From assembly GCA_026122225.1 (NCBI GenBank), contig JANEZZ010000399.1:2738001-2802000 (forward strand): a stretch of DNA of 64,000 bases, written 5' to 3'. Made by a program: the position numbers and the translations under genes. The stretch comes from Heloderma charlesbogerti. Lineage: Eukaryota; Chordata; Lepidosauria; Squamata; Helodermatidae. Shown here one piece after another: positions 10,476 through 21,939 of this stretch; the first letter of the stretch is position 1; the number at the start of each line of letters is the position of its first letter. Under the pieces are notes generated by a model. The model was not told the origin of the DNA. It did no database searches and saw only the letters and a list, made by a program, of their open reading frames with translations.

Positions 10476-11284
10476 GGGACTCATCTACACGAACCTTTTA
10501 CTCTTGGGCGGTTGTGAGTTGAGGACCCTCGGGACAAATGATGCCATCGCTGCTTCACAGCCATTCGTGGTTTTCTCCCAGGAAATGCGGATTTCCAAGG
10601 AGGCGTTTTGCTGTGATGTTTTTCATTTGCTGTGGGTTTCACCGTGGTTGCGATCCGTCTGTCCCTTCCCCAAACCGACTTCGCATTATGCAGTGGGCGT
10701 ATTGTAGGCGTGTGTAGTGCTTGCACCACTCTGTGACGCCCCTTTACTCCCCCCATCCCTTCGCAGTGCACAGTTACAGAGGCACAGAGAGGCATTTTCA
10801 TTTATTTAATCACACTTTTGCACATTTTTGCAGCTTCGTATCTTCACAGTGGTTGCTTTTGGACTCTGTGCCCAAGGGTCAGAGGAGTCTTGGGGAAGGA
10901 CCAACTTTGCCCCGGCCACCATTTCAGAGCAATGTAGGCATGTACCGCTCATGCCTTGTGAGCACGAACCATTGTGAGAGTCTCAGGCTGGGGAACTGAC
11001 AAACAGTTGGCGTGGAAATAAACGAGCACAGAACACCCACTTTTTACCTAACGAGGGATGGAAAGACACAACAGAACCCCTAAAATACAAAACAGCCACT
11101 GAAGTGTTGCATCCCCACGCTCACAGGACTGCACAGCTGCGCAAAAAAAGGGGGCATGGAGGAATCTGTTAGGGAAGCCTGCAGTAAATTGCGAGTGTAT
11201 CCCAGCAGAAGCTAATTCAAAGCTGAAAGTCTGCACAGTTGTGACGGAGTGAAGGATGAAAGCTGTGCCGTGTAGACAGGGCCC
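10476..11284. mobile_element. TIR element, ~810 bp, CTACACG ends
   Basis: GGGACTCATCTACACGA at the left is matched by the inverse of CCGTGTAGACAGGGCCC at the right. The interior is GC-moderate, with many CpGs and short frames only. I infer a non-autonomous DNA transposon with decayed ends. No clear target duplication was found. Confidence 0.5.
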
Positions 11285-11369
11285 TGGCTGGATTTGCCAA
11301 ATCCCCTTTTAAAAGCCGCCTAAATAAAAGGTAATCTCTGCATCTTGCAGCAGGGAGCTCCATCAGTTA

Positions 11370-11645
11370 ATATATGTGTTCCATGAAGAAGACATAGTTT
11401 CGGTGGTCTGTCATTTCTCTGGCCTTCCATTTTCATTGTGTGACCCAAGTTGTAGTATCATGGGAGAGGGAGAAGAAAAATCTCTCAGTTTTCCCCCTAC
11501 AATGCATCATTTTAAAAACTTCTTCTGTGTCTCCCTTAGTTGTCTCTTTTTGAAAATGTCCCAAACACTTTAGCCTTTCTTTCCTCACAGGCAAACTTCT
11601 CCAACCCCTTGATCATTTTGGTTGCTCCCTGCTGAACCTGTATAT
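11370..11645 (-). repeat. CR1/L3-like LINE 3' fragment
   Basis: TTGTAGTATCATGGGAGAGG, CCCCTACAATGCATCATTTT and AACCCCTTGATCATTTTGG are also found, in the same orientation, in the 36-38 kb CR1/L3-like element. It is an inverted, strongly decayed piece of ORF2 and 3' UTR. Confidence 0.65.
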
Positions 11646-11867
11646 ATTTGTAAATAAACATAGCACCTTAAGTCACTAGTTCAGTCTATTCTGCCCTGGA
11701 ATTTTCCATTGGTCGGGGAAGTGAGCCAAGTGAGACAACAGCAGCTATCCAGCTCCTTACAAGAAATGAATACAGGATATATAAAGACATCTTATACAGA
11801 ACAAAAACATACATTACATTAAATCCATATCTAGCAGTTATGTCTTTCTTTTTCTACTGTAGAGCAG

Positions 11868-11998
11868 GTGGGCAGAAGGTAGATCTCCAGATATTTTAGC
11901 CTTCAGCTCCCAGAAGCCCCTGTCATCATGGCCAAAGATCAGGAATGCTGGGAGTAGGAATGCAAAACATCTGGAGATCTACTTCCTGCCTACTCCTA
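11868..11998. repeat. palindromic MITE, GGCAGAAGGTAGATCTCCAG type
   Basis: Inverted arms GTGGGCAGAAGGTAGATCTC and GAGATCTACTTCCTGCC surround GCTCCCAGAAGCCCC and GAATGCTGGGAGT. It is a subtype of the family at 5.2 kb; the closest relative is at 42.0 kb. Confidence 0.75.
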
Positions 11999-12101
11999 CT
12001 CTAAATTAGGCACAGCTCCCCCCATCTGGATCTTAAAAGCCCCCTACCTACCATGCTAAGGTCCTGATCTGGATCAGACACCCTGCACCTACTCTAGAGA
12101 G

Positions 12102-12161
12102 GAGAAGAAGAAGAAGAAGAAGAAGAAGAAGAAGAAGAAGAAGAAGAAGAAGAAGAAGAAG
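12102..12161 (+). repeat. (GAA)n microsatellite
   Basis: About twenty uninterrupted GAA units are followed by GCGGCAGCAGCAGC. Read on the minus strand it would encode poly-leucine, which accounts for a spurious open frame. Confidence 0.97.
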
Positions 12162-12384
12162 CGGCAGCAGCAGCAATATGAAGTTGCTAAATAAAGATTT
12201 AAAGTAATGTCTGTTTTGGCCCTCAGAGTCCATCACTGGAGGAACGGCTGGAGGACTTGCTATTCTGGGGACGTTCCCTCATTTTCAAAATGATTACAAC
12301 TTGTCACCTTCAATGACCTTCCCTTATCTTTCCATAATATCTCCTTATTATTTTCTTCCAAACATGGAATTTAGGAGTGGGGAG

Positions 12385-12512
12385 TGTGTGGCCTTCCAGA
12401 TGTCATTGGACTGTAACTCCCATCAGCCCAGCAGTCATGGCCAATGGTGAGGGATGATTGGAGTTGTAGTCCAACAACATATGGAGGATTACAGGTTCCC
12501 CACCCCTAGTAT
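12385..12512. repeat. palindromic MITE, CCAACCTGGTGCC family
   Basis: CTTCCAGATGTCATTGGACT, TAACTCCCATCAGCCCAGC and the inverted GGAGTTGTAGTCCAACAACA identify a diverged copy of the family at 5.2 kb. Confidence 0.65.
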
Positions 12513-12529
12513 AATTCCTTAAATTCATC

Positions 12530-14980
12530 TTTGATTTCTTTTATTCCTTATTGAATGGTACAATCGATAAAAGGAGGCAGAGGGCAAGGGCGCATCTAGA
12601 ATATTCTCAGGAAGAAGATCCCTAGAACAGCAAGTGAGGTTTGCGGGTGGGTGGGGAGTATCATATAAAATCTAAGAATAGAAGGAGCTGTATTTTGTTG
12701 TTTGAAAGGAGTGGCTGAGAGAAGACTGGCTGGTTAAAATGGATTCGAATTAACCTGCCTCAATATTTAATTGACCTCTAGTTCACTCATGGTTGTCCAA
12801 AGTTCTCAAAAGTGTTTCTTCACAAATATTTATGCCAGCATGTTAGAACATTCAACTGATCATTATCTCATCTGTAAAGAGTTCACTATGAAAATTTGGA
12901 TCATGGCCTTCAAATGCAATAGGGTATAATTTAATTTACATCTGAGATTCCAAAATAATTTAATCCTCTGCAAATGTATAGTAATTTGGCATAGGATAAA
13001 CATGCACTCATTAAAATAGGCTTATATATATGACTGCAAAATGCAAGTCAAGTGAATATCAACGCTGTGAGGCAGCTGTTCACATCTGACTCCCCTGAGT
13101 AAGCATTCGACTACAATGGAAGCGCTGATTTGGAGAGCTTGATGCAAAAGCAAACACACAATGTACTTGCCCTGGTTCACACATTCGTGCTCATCATTTG
13201 GTGACTGCAACATTTCCTAGGCGACTTGCATGTGTGAATGAGCCATCACAGATCTTGCACCACAACCAGAGCATTCATATCATTCAATCTCATTTCAAGC
13301 ACAAGACTGGCTTTCTGATGCAATAAAGTCAGCTTATACATCAGCTGGCAGTCATTATGTGTTGAGCAATCAAGTAATGAGAAATCAAGTAATGTACATA
13401 CACATTGTTGTTGTTGTTGTTGCTGTCACTGTTATTATTGTTGTTGTTCTTGTAAGATCCTTGGGGCAGAAACTTGCCTTGTTGCTTATGAAATGCTGTA
13501 AAGTGCCATGCATACTGGTGACAATAATACTAACTGGATTTTATAGAAATACTGAGGTGGGGATGGGGGCGGGGGGCAGCTTTTGAATTCATACTCAGTT
13601 GCACAATGCTAAATTCTAAAATATACCTTGCCAATTCCCCTCCCCACCCCCACCCCCAAAATTAAAGTTACTATTCTAAGTTTGAACCTGATACTTATAT
13701 TTAAAATGAACTGTTATTAGGAATGGGGAGAGAACCCACTTCTTATGTTTCAGAGAGACAGTTGCTTCCTCTAAAGTGCTTGAGGTCTTATAGTTTTAGA
13801 GGGTATTTGGAACAACCCATTATTGTGAGCAGACTAATTCTTTGGTGAGAATAATACCAGCAACATTTAATGACACCTTGTGCAATAACAACCTATGATG
13901 TAGCACTCGGATGGAGCAACAATTGCATTTTAAGCCAAAGGCAGGGTGGGGGGGGGGAGAGAAAGTTTTCTTGTGCGTGAGAAGTTTGGAGATACCCTGG
14001 GGTCACTTCATATAAGTCGAAGCCAGCAGGTAGCTTCTTGCTTAGCTAATCATGGCATCAGTGCCTGAAGCAAGTGGAGGTGGTTGACAGTGTACTTGAG
14101 TTTCAGATGAACTCCTTTGTGAATGATATCAGTTTAATTTGCTTTTCCAAGGTCTGTGGCAGGCTCATTTCTTCTTTATTTTGCTAAGTACGGAATGCAG
14201 CTGGGGTGGGCCATGTAACACAGTTGTTCTTAACACAAATGACTGCAGTCCTGCAAAGGTGGGGAAAAGATTGATGTCAAATTAATGGCTAAATCCAGAT
14301 TTTTTTTTCCTGTTTAGAATTAGGCTGTTTTTAAAAACAGATTTGCTTTCTTATTTGACAGCTCCACAAAGGCTGATGTTTGGTATAGTAAGTACGAAGT
14401 CACTTGTGAACTCTGTCTTTGGACTTCTCCACCCCAGGCTTTTGATCCCACAACTTTCCCTGGGCTTCTGCTTCTGTATTCTTTATGGAATTAAGACCAC
14501 CCCTTTTCATACACTTCCCCCTTTTCCCCCTGGGGAGTGCCTTTATCTTCAAGCTCTATATGTTTCATTATACAGCCACAAGATTGTCCTGTGTTATAGC
14601 GCCACTTCCTCTTTTCACCGAGAACATCCACTCATGGTATTTAAATAGCTCATTATCTGCGATCTTAAAAAAAATGGGATAAAGGTCAGAAAGCATGGGA
14701 GAGGTCCTGGAGCTGGATGATGTCATGTAAAGGACCAGCAAACTTCCGTGAGTAACCAATCTCAATTGCAGGATAAAAGCCCTGCGTGGAGAAGCTCTTT
14801 AACTCCCTGGTGTTAAATGTCTTGAGTTACACTCGCGAATAACAGCTGGATTTTATATTTTCAAAAATGGGGGATCCAACTTTTCTCCCTTTCTTGCTCC
14901 CAGCAATCCTAGGGGCAGCACCAGGTCCAACTTGTAACTATCACATGACCTGCAGAACCTAATTTGAATGTCTGTAGACC
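12530..14980. other. mostly unassigned AT-rich DNA with simple repeats
   Basis: I see (TTG)n and TTA-type simple sequence at about 13403-13450, and C-rich and G-rich runs near 13560-13660 and 13947. Frames of 60-100 codons occur, but none shows a known domain, and there is no RNA gene I can support. Confidence 0.5.
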
Positions 14981-14984
14981 CCTC

Positions 14985-15345
14985 ATCCTCCACTTCATAT
15001 TGGGAATCTGAATCTGTAGAGACTGTGGCTTCACCATCAAGTCAGTTTTTCTTTCTCTCCCCTGTCATTTAGAAATAATAACTATAATTAAACTAGATGT
15101 ACAATACATCTCACCATAGTGGAAAAGACTGACTAGGTGACCTGTGAACCTGCTGCCTGGGTGCCAACTATAGGTGGGAAACTTCAAGGTCCCTTCTCAT
15201 CCTTCTTATGGTTCTTTGGCTTTAAACCAGATGGGACTGGACACCTCTTCAAACAGAGGACACCTTCAAACAGAAGACTGTCTTCTTCCAGCTCTCCAAA
15301 ACAGAGGATTGTCCTCTGTAAAATAGGACACCTGACCACTCTAAG
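14985..15345 (-). repeat. interspersed repeat with AGAGGACAGTCCTCT start
   Basis: On the minus strand the order is ACAGAGGACAATCCTCTGTT, TTTAAAGC…, a CCATCTATAGTTGGCACCC-like block, then CTATGGTGAGATGTATTGT. The same order is found at 49.13-49.46 and 56.77-57.13 kb (plus) and 53.3-53.66 kb (minus). The class is unknown and it is non-coding. Confidence 0.6.
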
Positions 15346-15642
15346 TCAGGGAAAGTCAAATGTTCTATGGGTCCTGAGAAAGTTGGTAAATTCCCAGTTC
15401 AGCTAACTCACCCCCCAAAGAAGATGCTTTTCTGTAGGCAGTCATCATGCTGGAAGCCACGGAAGCTGCAGAACCCAAAGCAATCCATTTCTGTTGTTCA
15501 ACAGCAACAGAACATTCACAATGCAAGGACAAGAACCCTGTCAAAGCCAAATGTGTTGCCCCGGCCGTGGATGGTGAACTCTTAGGTTAGAGGTGCCAAG
15601 ATAGCAATAAATCAGACTCAAAGGTTTACTTACAAGAAGTAC

Positions 15643-15648
15643 TTTATT
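15643..15648 (-). terminator. LTR polyadenylation signal AATAAA
   Basis: AATAAA on the minus strand, about 85 bases downstream of the TATA box. A T/G-rich stretch (TTCTTGTAAG, TTTGAGTCTG) follows, consistent with an R-U5 border. Confidence 0.55.
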
Positions 15649-15728
15649 GGGTAACTTACAGCACACAGGTGTACCCAATGGTTGGATCAGACAGCTTCTC
15701 TGAACCACGAGCCATTGGGTCAAATGGG

Positions 15729-15735
15729 TTTTATA
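15729..15735 (-). promoter_or_regulatory. LTR TATA box
   Basis: TATAAAA on the minus strand, preceded by GTATGG and followed by CCC. It sits inside the proposed LTR at the expected distance before the polyadenylation signal. Confidence 0.55.
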
Positions 15736-15901
15736 CCATACATGTCAGCAATGAGGCAGCACAACAGCAGCAAGTGCCCCCTAGTGTGCATTCCCAGCAT
15801 GGACTAACAGCACTAGGTTCTCAGCACAGCCACCTGCAGCTTTACTTAAACATACTTTGCTTCCCAGGCAGGGTGCTTGATAACACTCTCACCCATTCAG
15901 G

Positions 15902-16325
15902 GGACTGGAAACAAAGCCCTATGAAGAGAGACTGAAAGAACTGGGCATATTTAGCCTTGAGAAGAGAAGCCTGAGGGGAGATATGATAGCGCTCTTCAAG
16001 TACTTGAAAGGTTGTCACAGAGAGGAGGGCAAGGATCTCTTCTTGATTATCCCAGAGTGCAGGACACGGAATAATGGGCTCAAGTTACAGGAAGCCAGAT
16101 TCCGGCTGAACATCAGGAAAACTTCCTGACTGTTAGAGCAAGACGACAATGGAACCAATGACCTAGGGAGGTGGTGGGCTCTCCCACACTGGAGGCATTC
16201 AAGATGAAGCTGGACAGCCATCTGTCAGGGATGCTGTGACTTGGATTCCTGCATTGAGCAGGGGGTTGGACTCGATGGCCTTGTAGGCCCCTTCCAACCC
16301 TACTATTCTATGATTCTATGAATGT
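15902..16325 (+). mobile_element. CR1 LINE 3' end
   Basis: The plus strand carries the C-terminal ORF2 coding region of CR1 (for example a frame with [11 protein letters not shown] and VVGSPTLEAFKMKLDSHLSG, interrupted by stops) and the diagnostic CR1 3' terminus, ATTCTATGATTCTATGAAT. It is 5'-truncated at the junction with the LTR. Together with the minus copy at 27.0 kb it shows the same subfamily, with no intact protein. Confidence 0.9.
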
Positions 16326-16329
16326 GCTA

Positions 16330-17370
16330 GGCCGCGCTATCGGCCCTTTGAATCATCTTCACATGCTCAGAAGCTTACTAGCAAGGGAATCGCAACAATA
16401 ATGGACTTAAGCAAGCATTATGGATCTCTTGGCCTATCTAACACTATAAATGACTTGGCTACACTCCTGGGGCCAATACATCAACCGAACAGCAACTGCA
16501 CATGATACAGACTACATTCTGCAGAACCACAGTCAAAGCTGCGTATTGCCCAGAATTTTCTGCCTTTTTCAGCTCACATATTACCAAAGGGATTTACCAA
16601 TACTATATGTGAAAATGCAAGGAAGGCTGTAACAATACAGAACTATAAAATTTCTAAACAAAGTCATATAAAATGTCTATAAATATTGGAATCCTCTGTC
16701 CACAGAAACTCTGCATGTAAATGGACAATTCAAAACAGGTACGATAAATTCACTGATTTGTTGTGTGGTTCAAAACAATTTCTTAAAATTGTGTATATAT
16801 TTCCACCACTCTCCCCACTGCACACAGGGTAGATTTACTCCGAATTTGGCTCGTGTGGAGGATACATGACATTGTGGCCATCCAGCAGCCGCCTCAGAGT
16901 TTATCATGGAAAAACCGGTTCTTCTGAGACTGGTTATAGTCTGACTTTTCCTCTTTACTTCGGCTTGGTTATGGTCCTGTTGGGATGTGTTCCATCACCT
17001 GCGCTTGCATTGGTATCATAGTCCTGCCCATGGGGGCGTGTAGCCCTGCACACAGGTGTGTGTCACTCATCTGCCGATGACCCAACCATTTTCCTTCCTG
17101 TTTTCTGGAAGTTTCACCGCCATTTTTGAGTAGGATGCCAAGAGACCAACTTTTTAAAAAACTTTGAAAATAAGCACTAGATAACTAGTGCATATAAGCC
17201 TGCTATCATTGGCAAGCAAGTACTCCCACTACAGCCTGAAAATCAGGTTTATCTCAGGTGGCTTCCCCAGAACTACACATGGGGAGGATCCATGGCTAAT
17301 ATTCCTTTGTGTCCTTTCAACCCAGGAAATGATGCCACAAGCATCATAAACTAATTTTCACTTTACACGC
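16330..17370. other. unassigned DNA
   Basis: No gene, RNA or clear repeat is recognised. A pair of related phrases (CTGCACACAGGGTAG near 16817 and CCTGCACACAGGTGTG near 17046) may be the ends of a decayed TIR element. Confidence 0.4.
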
Positions 17371-17379
17371 TAAGGCGCT

Positions 17380-17660
17380 ATCTCATTACAACACCATTGC
17401 ACAGTTCTTCCATCAACACGCATACCCTCCATGTCAGTATCTCGCTATCACTCTATCACTGTATCACTCACTCAATTGTGCAATAGCACTAACATGCATT
17501 TGCGCTATCACACTATAGCACTATTGCGCAATAGTGCATTAGTTCAGGGGTTCCTGCTAACTCCTGTTGTAGTCAATGAGGCTTGATCCCAAAAGTGCAC
17601 TATCATGCATTTGCACTATTGTGCAATAGCACATTTATTCAGGGGTGCCTGTTAATGTGG
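17380..17660. repeat. cluster of short palindromes and TATCACT repeats
   Basis: TATCACTC and TATCACTG units are followed by two 20-bp self-complementary blocks: a perfect one at 17518-17537 (GCACTATTGCGCAATAGTGC) and a near-perfect one at 17613-17632. Each lies near ATGCATTTGC and is followed by a TTCAGGGGT phrase, so the whole ~95-bp unit appears to be duplicated. No gene is present. Confidence 0.6.
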
Positions 17661-18434
17661 AAGCCTGGTATTTAGAGGGAAAGGAATAAACATGAGCAGA
17701 ATCAGGCATAGGTCCGGGACGTCTACTCAGAAGTAATGCCCATTGTGGTCAATGAGGCTTGTTCCCGAGATTGCCATTAAGGGGAGTAAAGCCTGGAGGG
17801 GGAGCCTCTCTTATTGGTTGAGCAGCCCCTGCCAGTCTGATGACATTCACTTCCAATCCCCCCACCCCACCAGGAAGTGTTTCTGTCAGCAACTTATAAT
17901 GGTGCGATGCAGTCCTTCGTAGAGCCCTGTGCAGAGCCATGATGATTCCATGAAAACTCCAGCATTCTTTCTTTTGCTTCGCCCTTCCATTGTCGTGGAA
18001 ATACGACCTCAGATAATGTTGTGCCACACATTCTACCACATCTATACCTAATGCGAGTTAAAATACTCCTTGCTAGGATGAAACAGATGACCAAGCACTT
18101 CTGGGTGATGAGAGTGTTCATCTTGAAGTAGTTTGGGTCATCTGTACAGACACAGTTGGGGGCACATATCCTGGTTGTAAAGAGATGAATGAAAGAGTCA
18201 AATCGTAATTTGTTTTCAGAAAGTCACAGGAGTGTGAAAGAGGATGAAATATGAGATACAAGCAAGCTGACTTTGTAACTTCCCCTTGCCTCCAGGATTT
18301 CCCAAGCCACAAACTGGAAAGTGCATTTTAAATTTTCAAAACACTACTGTGAAAGAAGGTACAGCTGTGTCTTCCTCTGCCCTGGATCCATTGACCACAT
18401 TTCATGCCCAACAACTAGGAAGTCCTGTTTACTC
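17661..18434. other. unassigned DNA
   Basis: Open frames on the minus strand near 17.75-18.3 kb have no recognised domain. I see no RNA gene. Confidence 0.5.
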
Positions 18435-19178
18435 TAGGGATGTCAGAGAATTCCGCGACGGATCTTGGTGAGGCCGGTGCATTCTGCCCCCCGAAATCCG
18501 TTGCGGAACGAATCCCCCGCCCCCCCCAACCCACGAAAGGCATGCAGGACGAAGTCCCCGCCGCCCCCAACCCACAAAAGGTGCGCAAAACGGAGCACTT
18601 ACCTGCTCCCGTCCGCGCTGCTTTGCGAATGGCAGCTGTCCTGTGGCTGCCATTCGCTTCCTCCTCTTCATAGCCGTGATAGGCTACGTAAATACTTACG
18701 TAGCCTATCACAGCTAACACAGGGACACCATTTGCATCCCTACAGAGGCTGCGATAGGCTACGTAAGTATTTACGTAGCCTATCATGGCAGGGGGAAAAA
18801 AACCCAGCGTACGCAAATGGCAGTAGCCGCTGCCATTTGCGTACGCTGGGTTTTTTCCCCCCTGCTGTGATAGGCTACGTAAATATTTACGTAGCCTATC
18901 ACAGCTAAATACAGGGACGCAAATGGCGGCGGATACGACAGCCGCCAATTGCATCCCTGCAGGGCTGCCCAGTGGCCAGATGTTTGGCTGTGGGCGGCTG
19001 GAGCCGGCCGGCAGCTCTGCAGCTTGGCCGTGGAGCGGAGCCGGCCGGGCAGGATTCTGGGGGGGAGGACCGGATTGCCTCCCCCCCCCCGTCGAGGATT
19101 CCAGGGGGAGGGATGGAGCGCCTCCCCCCCACCGTGGAAACAGAACGGAACGGAAGGTAAGTGTTCTGTCCATCCCTA
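18435..19178. mobile_element. palindromic hAT-like element A, 744 bp
   Basis: The ends are TAGGGATGTCAGAG and the inverse of TCCATCCCTA. The left subterminal part has CCGAAATCCG and GCACTTACCTGCTCC; the right has GGAAGGTAAGTGTTC. Between lie three ACGTA-centred hairpins (about 18672-18715, 18749-18789 and 18864-18904) arranged around a larger hairpin (about 18787-18868) whose arms include CCCAGCGTACGCAAATGGCAG. The large inverted repeat extends to about 18735-18930. No clear 8-bp target duplication was found. The long frames through it are by-products of GC-rich inverted repeats. Confidence 0.85.
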
Positions 19179-19507
19179 GTATTCCAACAGGCAGGAAGAG
19201 AGGGTGACGAAGAGACCAGAAGGAAAGCAGGGTGGGAGGAGACGCCGTTGCTCCATCCTCCAGCATTGGTGTTGCAGGGTGTTTAAGATGATGGCACTCG
19301 AATACAACATAATTACTTAAATTTAACAAATAATTTCAATGGTCTGCTTTGTCACAGCAAAACCAACCTGTAAATGTGTGTCCATCCCTGGTTTGGGGAA
19401 GGACAAGATGTTCAGAAGTGGGGAGAATGCTCTTTGGATTTTCTATGTTGGGCACAAAAATGCCCAGGGCTCTACTTCCTTTCTATGCAAGAACAACTCA
19501 GATGTTC

Positions 19508-19750
19508 CATGTGTGGTGTGGTGTAGTGGGTAGAGTACTGGACTGGGACTCAGGAGATCCTGTTTCTAGTCCCCACTTGGCCATGACGTTCACTAGGAGA
19601 CTTTGGGCCAGTCCCTGACTGTCAGCCTAACCTACCTCACAGGGTTGTTGTGAGGATAAAACGGAGAGGAGGAAGACCATGTAAGCTGCCTTGGGGTCCT
19701 TGTAAGAGAAAAAAAGGCAGGATATGAAGGTAATAATAAATAAAATAAAT
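19508..19750 (+). repeat. tRNA-derived SINE with CORE/MIR-like segment, copy b
   Basis: GTGTAGTGGGTAGAGTACTG forms the tRNA-like head, TTTCTAGTCCCC the B-box region, CACAGGGTTGTTGTGAGGAT the CORE-like segment, and GGATATGAAGGTAATAATAA the tail. It lies 330 bp right of element A. Confidence 0.8.
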
Positions 19751-20342
19751 GCAAGGTGGGGTGGAGGAAGGAGGGAGAATTGGCTCCTGATGTTTCATTG
19801 CCCCAAGAGCCTGGAAGCACAGCACAACTCTATACTTCTCCCTCTCCCACTGCCTTTCAGTTCTGATAAGTGGTGATGTTAATAGCGCATGGGGCGGAAC
19901 ACCACACCACTGTCCCACTTGTGCAGTAGAGAATGTTGCCTTAGTGTAAATGCATCAGAGTTCTGGAACTTGGCAGCTGGACCCAGGACCGTACTTTTCA
20001 GTCCATAGCGGTGGCTTTCCAGAAAAAGGAAATACCGATTTGTTCTCTGTTGCACTTTAGGTGCCACACTGCTGCTGGCCCGAAGGTGGTACTGCAGCTA
20101 CTCTCTCACGGGAGTGGCGGTAGTCAGGTGCCATGAAGGATCACTGGAGCTCCACCAGGCCCTATAGAACCCCTGATTCTGGCTTGGCTCCTTATTCTGG
20201 GTAATTCGTTGCTTGTGGTGTAAAGACCGAGCTGCTGTTGGACTGCCCCATGCTGACTTGTTCAGTGGCTTGACTTCGTGCAGGTACTTCTGCACTTTTA
20301 GATCACTTGCCCTGGCCTGTCCAAAGCAGAAAATATTTTAAG

Positions 20343-20474
20343 GGCGCAATCCTATGCATGGTTAGACAGAGAAAAGGCCTACAACTCCCAGCATTCCCCA
20401 GCCAGCCATGCTGACTGGGGAATGCTGGGAATTGTAGGCTTTTTCTCTGTCTAAACATGCATAGGATTGCGGCC
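20343..20474. repeat. palindromic MITE, CAATCCTATGCATG family, copy 1
   Basis: GCGCAATCCTATGCATGGTT and its inverse AAACATGCATAGGATTGCGG flank arms with AGACAGAGAAAAGGCCTACA and GCATTCCCCAGCC. The arms pair almost completely with only a short centre. The second copy is at 42677-42812. Confidence 0.85.
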
Positions 20475-20569
20475 TACGTTGCTGTAGCCTTGATGGGGAA
20501 GGGTAGAGCACACGTTTTGAATGGAGAAGTGCCTCCAGTTAAAGGGTTTCAAGCAGCATGGCTGGGGAA

Positions 20570-20692
20570 GAGACCCTTCGGATGTTCCTCTCTGACTGAG
20601 ATGTTGGAGAGATATTGCCAGTCACTGTAGCCAGTATCGGGTTGGCTGGGTTACTGGTCTGACTCAGCATAAGGCAGCTTCATATGTGCAAT
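20570..20692 (+). repeat. tRNA-derived SINE, second family, 3' part
   Basis: GGTCTGACTCAGCATAAGGC followed by AGCTTCATATG is the 3' end of a SINE whose head (AGCTCAGTGGAAGAGCAC) is seen at 59.0 kb. The head is missing here. Confidence 0.6.
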
Positions 20693-20770
20693 GGCAATGT
20701 GGCTACAGTAGCTTAGTGGAACCAAATCCAAAGAGTGCACTACAAATAAGGTTCATGTCTTGCCTCTGCC

Positions 20771-21112
20771 CAGGCCCAGTGTCAAGGATGGTCATGGGCA
20801 GGCACCTGCCGGGGCCCAGTGATAACAGCCCCCTGGAGTTGCTCTTCCTCTTCACCCTTGCAACATGTCTGTTTACTTGCTTCTCGCTCTGGCCCAGGCA
20901 GCGGAGCTGGTAAGGAGGCGCAGTAGGTGCCATTGCCTGCTTGCTCCCTGGCTCTCTGCCTGTCAAGCAAGCAAGTGGTGGCAGTGATGAGGAAGAGGAT
21001 GAGGAGCAATAGCAGCTGGTGACAATGGTGGTGAGAAGGGAGCCCCACTGAGGGAGTGGGCCCATGGAGGGTGTCTTGCCCCAGGGCCCTCCAAAACCCG
21101 GAGCCAGTGCCG
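20771..21112. mobile_element. hAT-type non-autonomous element, 342 bp
   Basis: The ends are CAGGCCCAGTGTC and the inverse of GGAGCCAGTGCCG. An exact 8-bp duplication CCTCTGCC flanks it at 20763-20770 and 21113-21120. The C/TAGNG-like ends and the 8-bp duplication fit hAT transposition. A copy with the same interior is at 51165-51522. There is no coding capacity. Confidence 0.9.
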
Positions 21113-21120
21113 CCTCTGCC

Positions 21121-21935
21121 ATGAACTCAAATGGTCACCCTAGGTTTGCAGCAATCTCACAACCTCAGCTACTCCATCTGCAAATGGGAAGAATAACACG
21201 GACTTCTGTACAAGTTTGTTGTAAGGATTGCAAAAGGATAACATACGCATTGTGCTTTGAACATATAAAAGTGCTATATAATTGGTAAAGATTATTAATA
21301 AGTGCTTTGACGTAACTGTAGCGCTAATTTGGTTGTCAATCCGTACTACCCAAGATCCTTTGGCCTGATCTTTGAAGAGCCAGCACAAGCTTCCAAATTC
21401 TTTGAAACACTGCCCGGAGGCAGATGAGCATTTTGTCTCAGATCTTAATAAAAGATCGTAGTCTGCAATGTACCTCCTCTTAGTAGTTACTTGACGGTAT
21501 TAGTGTCTTGAGACATTCCCAAGTCCGTGAAAATAGGAATGCTCTATCTCTTGAGTTACCACAATATGGTAACTTTAGCAATAAGCAAAGCTCTTTAATT
21601 TCACATTCTAAGTGCAGTAAACTACTGGAGGCATTTTCACACAGGGAACCAAGCTGACAGATATGTGGTAGCATTACTCTGCTTTCCAGAAATAGGAAGG
21701 AGAAAGGTTCACATTGAATTCCTGATCTAGCACATTCAGATTTTCAAAGCACTCTACTTGTCCAAAGTCCATGGAAATGAATAGCAACTCGGTAGGCTGG
21801 CCTACGCCTAAGTTTGGACGGCCTACCATGTTCTTTTATCAGCCTTGCAAATAAATCCACCAAAGTTACTGGTCCACTGTTTTTTACTAGCCCACCTGTT
21901 CACACATAACGTTTGTGGCACATCACTGGTCTAAA
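21121..21935. other. unassigned DNA
   Basis: No recognised repeat, gene or RNA. Confidence 0.5.
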
Positions 21936-21939
21936 GATG

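Larger units (their letters stand above)
15554..15885 (-). mobile_element. retroviral LTR (solo or remnant), ~332 bp
   Basis: Read on the minus strand, the segment starts TGTTATCAAGC, has a TATAAAA box, an AATAAA signal about 85 bases later, and ends CGGGGCAACA. TG…CA ends, TATA and polyadenylation signal in this order are the layout of a gammaretrovirus-type LTR. Just beyond the end on the minus strand is a TTTGGCTTTGACAGGG stretch that begins TGG near the border and could be a primer-binding site; I do not recognise the tRNA. No matching flanking duplication was found. The LTR abuts a CR1 tail. Confidence 0.6.

Noticed and set aside
12048..12236. Poly-leucine open frame on the minus strand
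   Set aside because: It is a translation of the (GAA)n microsatellite.
15365..15550. Continuation of a provirus (gag or env) next to the LTR
   Set aside because: The frame downstream of the LTR has no retroviral motif that I recognise, so I limited the call to the LTR and a possible primer site.
18427..19186. Target duplication for element A
   Set aside because: GTTTACTC and GTATTCCA agree at only 4 of 8 positions, which is no better than a weak chance match.
18415..19329. A 304-codon minus-strand open frame across element A, and similar long frames across B (24338-25129) and D/E/F
   Set aside because: They read through inverted repeats, T tracts and the terminal repeats, give repeated RLRKYLRSL-like strings from both arms of the hairpins, and have no known domain. 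GC-rich palindromes lacking stops explain them.
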